A stretch of 8,521 nucleotides of DNA from an uncultured Slackia sp. (GTDB taxonomy: Bacteria > Actinomycetota > Coriobacteriia > Coriobacteriales > Eggerthellaceae): NCBI GenBank assembly GCA_900555495.1, contig USLD01000048.1:1-8521 (forward strand), in the 5' to 3' direction. Of the stretch, positions 4,890 to 8,521 are shown piece by piece. Position numbers and translations under genes: made by a program. The stretch's first letter is position 1, and each line of letters begins with the position of its first letter. Under the pieces are notes generated by a model that was not told the DNA's origin, made no database searches, and saw nothing but the letters and a program-made list of their open reading frames with translations.

Positions 4890-7817
4890 TTAGCGTCCGA
4901 ACAGGCGCGCGAAGAAGCCCTTTTTCTTGGGCATCTCGATCGAACGGCCGGGAGCCTTGTGCTCGGGCAGGTCGTCGGCGGGGGCGCCCACCGGCTCCCT
5001 GCGGGCCGCTGCGTATTCGCTTTTCGCCTCGACGGCGGGCGTCGTAACCGGGGCGGCGGGAGAAGGCTCGATCGCATCCATCGCAGGCAAAGGAACCGTC
5101 GCATACGCCTGGTCGACGGATTTTTCCAAATCGTCGGCCTCGGACGCAGCGGCTTCCGCGACCTCGGCGGCGGAATCGTCGGCCCCCTTCGCCTCATCGG
5201 CGACGGACTCTTCGACGGCTTCGGCGACCCCATCGACCGAAACCTGTTCAGCAGGAGCCCGATGTTCTTCGATGGGCGCTGCTTCCTGAACGGATTCCTT
5301 CTTTTTCGCGTGGGCGCCTACCGATTCGCCCGCCGAAGCGGATGCGCGCACGGCAGGCTCGGCGTCGCAGGATGCGGCATGGGCGGGCACGCGCTCGGCC
5401 AGGTCGGCTTCGGCCGCGATTTCCGACCCCGCATCCTCGGATTCGACCGACGCCTTGCCCTCGTAGCGCACGGGTTCGGCCTCCATCTCGAGGTCGATCG
5501 CCCTCGCCTTGCGTTCGGGCTCCTTGTCGTAGACCAGGTCGTCTTCCGCCTCTTCGACCAGGGCCTCGATCTGCGTGGAAAGACGACCGTGCATGACCAT
5601 GTTAGGCGTCGCAGGGCGCGGCGCGTTCTCGGCGGCCACATAGGCCTCCTTGATCAAATGGTCCTGGGCGTCGAAGGGGCGCGCCGTCGGCTTGCCCGAT
5701 GCGTCTTTCGGCACGAAGTGTCCCAACTCGGTATACGTGCCGTCAGACTTCAGCTCACGAAGCTTCGCCGTGTCGGAAAGCATGGTGTCGAAATAGCCGA
5801 GCACCTTGGCGCGCAGGCTCGGATCGTTGACAGGCCAGGCTATTTCGACGCGTTTATCCAGATTACGCGTCATCAAGTCGGCGCTGGACAGGTAGACCTT
5901 CTTGTCTTCGCCCGAGCCGAACACGTAGATGCGCGAATGCTCGAGCAAACGGCCCACTACGCTGACCACGCGAATGTTGTCGGTCTGCCCGGGAATGCCC
6001 GGCACCAAGCACGAGATGCCGCGAACCAGCATGGTGACCTTCACGCCCGCACGGCTCGCCTCGGCCAGCTTTTCGATAACGTCCTTATCGGTGACGGAAT
6101 TGGTCTTCATCATGATCTCGGCGGGCAGGCCTGCCTTGGCCTTCTCGATTTCAAGGTCGACCATGGCGCATAGGCCCTGCTTGATCATGAGAGGTGCCAC
6201 CATGAGCGTCTGATACGCATCCGTCGCGCTTTCGAGCTGCATGCTGCGGAAGAACATAGCCGCATCCTGGCCGATTTCAGGATCGGCGGTGATCATGGAC
6301 AGGTCGGTATAAAGCTTCGCCGTCTTCTCGTTGTAATTGCCCGTGCCAAGCTGCGTGATGAACTGCAGGCCGTTTTCGGAACGGCGCGTGATCGCGCAGA
6401 TCTTGCTATGCACCTTGTAGTCGCGGAAGCCGTAGATGATATTGCAGCCAGCCTGCTCGAAGCGCTGCGACCATTCGATGTTGTTGCTCTCGTCGAAACG
6501 CGCGCGCAGTTCGAACAGCGCCGTGACCTCTTTGCCGTTTTCGGCCGCAGTGATCAAGGCCTCGGCCAAACGCGACTGGCTGGCAAGACGATACAGCGTG
6601 ATCTTGATGGACAAGACATCGGGGTCGACCGCCGCCTCTTGCAGCAGGTGGACGAAAGCATCCATGGTCTCGTACGGATACGACAACATGACGTCTTTCT
6701 GAAGCACCTGGTCTATGATGCTGCGGCCGCGCACCAGTTCGGCCGGCCACTGAGGACTCGCGGGCTCGTCGATGAACGGAGCCGCAAGCTCGCGGCCCAC
6801 CATGCTCGGCAACGCGAACGCGTAGCCCATATCGAGCGGCAAGCCTACGGTATAGATCTGGTTGCGCTTGAGCCCCAGACGCTTCGCCAGGAAGCGCTCG
6901 GTCACCAGCGACAACGGACGCTCGCTTTCCAGGCGTACGGGAGCCAGGCGGCTGCGCTTCTTCAGGATGCGCTTCATGTGACTGCGGAAATCCTCGTCGT
7001 ATTCGTCGGATTCCTCGTAGGTGTCGAGGTCGGCGTTGCGCGTGACCTGGATGACGTTGGCATGCTTGACCGGATACATGCTGAAGATCTTATCGGCCAC
7101 CATCTCGAGCGCATGCTCGAGCAGAATGAAGGAATAACCGCCGCTCTCGCTATCGAGTTTGATGGTGCGCGGGCAGTTCAACGGCATGGGGATGATGCCC
7201 ATGACCACATCTTCGGCCGCCTTCGCGCGATATGCCTTGCGGCGGTCCTTCGACATCTTGGCCGGTTCTTCCGGCAAGTCGTCCAAACGCACGGCGATAT
7301 AGAGCGCGCCGTTTTCCAGATGCGGGAACGGATGCGTCGCATTGACGATCTGCGGAGACACGAGCGGCAGCACGTTTATCTTGAGATACTGCATGAGCTG
7401 GTCGTACTGCTTAGGCGTGAGCTCGTCGGGATAGAGCTGATGGATGCCCTGCGCCTCGAGCTGATGGCGTACCGTGCGGAAGTCTTCGGAAACCTGCGGC
7501 GTCAGTTCGCGTACGCGAGCGTACACGGCCTCGAGCTGCTCGGCGGGCGTCATGCCCGTCTTGCTGTCATACACCGTTTCCTTGGCCAGCTCCAAATCGA
7601 GCAGGCTGCCCACGCGCACCATGAAGAACTCCTGCAGGTTGGAGCGCCAGATGGCGATGAACTTCATGCGTTCGAGCAACGGAACGTTGGGATCGATGGA
7701 TTGGTCGAGCACGCGCTCGTTGAACGAGAGCCAAGAAAGCTCGCGGTTCTGCATGTAGGATTTGGTCTTAGGACGCCCCTTGGCCTTGTTGGTCCTGGCG
7801 ATTTCGTTTTCTGCCAT
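4890..7817 (-). CDS. ppk1: Polyphosphate kinase 1 with a long acidic C-terminal extension
   Basis: PPK1 reversibly transfers the gamma-phosphate of ATP to growing polyphosphate, usually at the inner face of the membrane. The catalytic part spans about residues 20-705: NRELSWLSFNERVL (24-37), SNLQEFFMVRVGSL (59-72), the ATP-site arginines in TLYRLA (Arg410) and ELRARFDE (Arg440), the autophosphorylated histidine His470 in YKVHSK (E. coli His435), QLGTGNYNEKTA (489-500), and the second histidine His627 in LLEHSRIY (E. coli His592). Typical PPK1 proteins have about 690-740 residues, but this one has 975. The extra 240 or so (from about 735) are rich in Ala, Glu, Asp and Ser, look disordered, and end in a basic-aromatic tail, KKKGFFARLFGR. 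The ATG at 7815-7817 has GGAGGG five bases upstream. The gene has its own promoter candidate and a strong terminator, and it diverges from a polyphosphate-using kinase gene. Confidence 0.96.
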   Translation of the reverse strand: MAENEIARTNKAKGRPKTKSYMQNRELSWLSFNERVLDQSIDPNVPLLERMKFIAIWRSNLQEFFMVRVGSLLDLELAKETVYDSKTGMTPAEQLEAVYARVRELTPQVSEDFRTVRHQLEAQGIHQLYPDELTPKQYDQLMQYLKINVLPLVSPQIVNATHPFPHLENGALYIAVRLDDLPEEPAKMSKDRRKAYRAKAAEDVVMGIIPMPLNCPRTIKLDSESGGYSFILLEHALEMVADKIFSMYPVKHANVIQVTRNADLDTYEESDEYDEDFRSHMKRILKKRSRLAPVRLESERPLSLVTERFLAKRLGLKRNQIYTVGLPLDMGYAFALPSMVGRELAAPFIDEPASPQWPAELVRGRSIIDQVLQKDVMLSYPYETMDAFVHLLQEAAVDPDVLSIKITLYRLASQSRLAEALITAAENGKEVTALFELRARFDESNNIEWSQRFEQAGCNIIYGFRDYKVHSKICAITRRSENGLQFITQLGTGNYNEKTAKLYTDLSMITADPEIGQDAAMFFRSMQLESATDAYQTLMVAPLMIKQGLCAMVDLEIEKAKAGLPAEIMMKTNSVTDKDVIEKLAEASRAGVKVTMLVRGISCLVPGIPGQTDNIRVVSVVGRLLEHSRIYVFGSGEDKKVYLSSADLMTRNLDKRVEIAWPVNDPSLRAKVLGYFDTMLSDTAKLRELKSDGTYTELGHFVPKDASGKPTARPFDAQDHLIKEAYVAAENAPRPATPNMVMHGRLSTQIEALVEEAEDDLVYDKEPERKARAIDLEMEAEPVRYEGKASVESEDAGSEIAAEADLAERVPAHAASCDAEPAVRASASAGESVGAHAKKKESVQEAAPIEEHRAPAEQVSVDGVAEAVEESVADEAKGADDSAAEVAEAAASEADDLEKSVDQAYATVPLPAMDAIEPSPAAPVTTPAVEAKSEYAAARREPVGAPADDLPEHKAPGRSIEMPKKKGFFARLFGR

Positions 7818-7871
7818 GATGCCCTCCTCGACGCATGGCTTGCGGAGAGAATCGCTCCCCTTCTCATCTCA

Positions 7872-7877
7872 ATTATA
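7872..7877 (-). promoter_or_regulatory. -10 box of the ppk1 promoter
   Basis: A perfect TATAAT on the minus strand lies 55 bases before the ppk1 start codon, predicting transcription from about 7865 and a leader near 48 bases. The hexamer 17 bases upstream (ATAGCC) does not resemble a -35 box. This is typical of promoters that rely on an activator, and TTTGAC-type repeats lie just upstream. Confidence 0.6.
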
Positions 7878-7884
7878 GCGTGAG

Positions 7885-7936
7885 GTTTGACCTAGGCTAT
7901 ACGTTGTAAGAATCGTTTGACATCCATTTGACTTGC
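7885..7936. promoter_or_regulatory. TTTGAC repeats, PHO-box-like, between ppk1 and the PPK2-type gene
   Basis: TTTGAC occurs three times on the plus strand, at 7886-7891, 7916-7921 and 7927-7932. The last two form adjacent 11-base units, GTTTGACATCC and ATTTGACTTGC. Streptomyces PhoP boxes are tandem 11-base units built on GTTCACC-like cores, and ppk is a known PhoP-regulated gene there. The 30- and 11-base spacings put all three on roughly one face of the helix. The site is a candidate for phosphate control of one or both divergent genes. No binding has been shown, and the core differs from the Streptomyces one. Confidence 0.35.
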
Positions 7937-8072
7937 GACCGGCGCCGCCTCCTGAGTGATAGGACGAGGGAAAGAAAAGTCCACATGAATGCGCTGTTGG
8001 AGGCATTCGTCGAAATCGTCCGGTCTTTTTACGCGGACGGCGCGCACGACAGACGAAACCCGCGTACACTGC

Positions 8073-8087
8073 CGATAGGCACTATCG
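8073..8087. repeat. Inverted repeat just upstream of the PPK2-type gene
   Basis: A perfect inverted repeat, CGATAG-GCA-CTATCG, lies four bases before the ribosome binding site of the plus-strand gene at 8104 and downstream of a weak -10-like TACACT (8065-8070). It could be an operator or a small hairpin near the mRNA start. It may also be chance. Confidence 0.3.
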
Positions 8088-8103
8088 AGCGAAAGGAGTC
8101 CTC

Positions 8104-8454
8104 ATGCTCGAACAGGTAGACCTTTCAGAGAAAACCCCGAAGGAAGCCTACAAGCCTCTCTACGACGAGCTCATGGCGAAACTCGTGGTATTGCAGCAGC
8201 GGGCGCATACCGCAGGAATCGGCGTCGTGGCGCTGTTCGACGGCTGGAACGGCGCTGGAAAAGGCAGCCGCATCGGCGACCTTCTGTACAACCTTGACGC
8301 GCGCATGACGCACGTGCACGTGCTGTCCACCTTCGACGAAGGCCAGGCCGCGCGCTTCCGCGACATGAAGACCGGCGTCACCGGCTTCGCGCCGCTCATG
8401 CAGGAATTCACACATTCCGGTTCATCACAGTGGCGGCAGAAAAGCGGACGGTAG
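8104..8454 (+). pseudogene. Polyphosphate:AMP phosphotransferase-like PPK2 protein, truncated at a junction
   Basis: The first 102 residues match the start of PAP/PPK2-type kinases, which use polyphosphate to phosphorylate nucleoside mono- or diphosphates. They show an N-terminal helix LSEKTPKEAYKPLYDELMAK (7-26), a beta strand with Walker A, VVALFDGWNGAGKG (41-54, Lys53 in the P-loop), then THVHVLSTFDEGQAARF (69-85) and GFAPLMQEF (94-102). In the family the sequence should continue with a tryptophan-containing segment, a D-R-x-W-Y motif, a lid module and, in PAP, a second PPK2 domain, to about 500 residues. Here it continues for 14 unrelated residues to a TAG at 8452-8454. The break coincides with GAATTC at 8404-8409 and a change of base composition. 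The start is firm: AAAGGAG lies five bases before the ATG. As it stands the gene cannot make an active kinase. If the join is artificial, the gene is really intact and only partial in this window. Confidence 0.75.
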
Positions 8455-8519
8455 GAGCCGTCTGGCTGTTTATAGATAAAGTTACGGCTTTCATTATTAA
8501 TATCGTTCAGATCCAGGGT
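8388..8519 (-). CDS. Fragment of a 4Fe-4S ferredoxin-type protein (partial, foreign composition)
   Basis: The minus strand from 8519 has an uninterrupted frame containing FCRHCDEPECVNSCMSGA (codons 27-44 counted from 8519). This is a classic C-x2-C-x4-C-x3-C cluster-binding motif as in dicluster electron-transfer proteins of the CooF/HycB/DmsB type, where it is preceded, as here, by a variable loop ending in a hydrophobic residue. Such proteins pass electrons between redox enzymes. Codon use is AT-richer (ATT AAT AAT GAA, TTT ATC TAT AAA) than anywhere else in the window, suggesting a lower-GC Firmicute origin. The fragment has neither its start (beyond the window) nor its second half. Past about 8388 the frame stays open only as a shadow of the PPK2-type gene, with no second cluster motif. 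It marks the foreign side of a junction. Confidence 0.6.
8404..8409. other. Junction between high-GC host DNA and lower-GC foreign DNA
   Basis: GAATTC marks the place where the PPK2-type reading frame (…LMQEF) stops making family sense. Leftward from here the ferredoxin frame still reads sensibly for about 20 bases (…SCMSGA). The two genes therefore share a stretch of roughly 8388-8409 that fits both. That is the pattern expected from recombination, ligation or assembly joining at a short identity. Confidence 0.55.
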
Positions 8520-8521
8520 AT

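Noticed and set aside
4752..6173. Very long plus-strand open frames opposite ppk1 (also 6408-7883)
   Set aside because: They mirror the codon structure of ppk1, have no ribosome binding sites, and show the His/Arg/Gly-rich composition of antisense shadows.
7928..8119. A plus-strand frame of 63 codons, or 44 from the ATG at 7985, ahead of the PPK2-type gene
   Set aside because: Neither start has a good ribosome binding site. It runs through regulatory-looking repeats and overlaps the kinase start in another frame. A leader peptide cannot be excluded, but nothing supports it beyond the open frame.
8410..8521. An insertion sequence end truncating the PPK2-type gene
   Set aside because: I see no terminal inverted repeat, no target duplication and no transposase coding. 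The opposite strand instead encodes a ferredoxin motif.

Overview
The window is high-GC bacterial DNA carrying mostly housekeeping genes. The gene styles (PPK1 with a long acidic tail, a class B sortase, an XdhC-type protein, strong AGGAGG-like ribosome binding sites) suggest an actinobacterial gut anaerobe, probably class Coriobacteriia and family Eggerthellaceae. That taxonomic call is an inference from memory of gene styles, with no database search behind it.

Layout: nearly everything reads leftward on the minus strand. In transcription order from the right these are ppk1 (4890-7817, closed by a strong terminator), a 38-residue single-span membrane protein (4579-4695, own promoter candidate and terminator), a class B sortase (3385-4464), purM (2197-3246), purN (1479-2096), and an XdhC/CoxI-like protein (316-1296, own promoter and terminator). 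The first codons of another minus-strand gene (1-22) run off the left edge. To the right of ppk1, across a 286-base divergent intergenic region, a polyphosphate:AMP phosphotransferase-like gene of the PPK2 superfamily starts on the plus strand at 8104.

How the genes work together: ppk1 makes and degrades polyphosphate. The divergent PPK2-type gene would use polyphosphate to phosphorylate nucleotides, so the pair forms a polyphosphate module. Three TTTGAC elements, two of them adjacent 11-base direct repeats, lie between the genes and resemble a phosphate-responsive PHO box. purM and purN catalyse two steps of de novo purine synthesis and are separated by a terminator-like hairpin. The sortase and the XdhC-like protein have no recognisable substrates or partner enzymes in the window.

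The most unusual spot is the right edge. The PPK2-type gene loses family resemblance at about residue 102. Beyond an EcoRI-type GAATTC (8404-8409) the DNA becomes AT-richer, and on the minus strand it encodes a fragment of a 4Fe-4S ferredoxin with a C-x2-C-x4-C-x3-C motif. This is either a real rearrangement or, more likely, a chimeric join between two genomes. I found no convincing new system. The remaining points of interest are regulatory details and extra protein regions.
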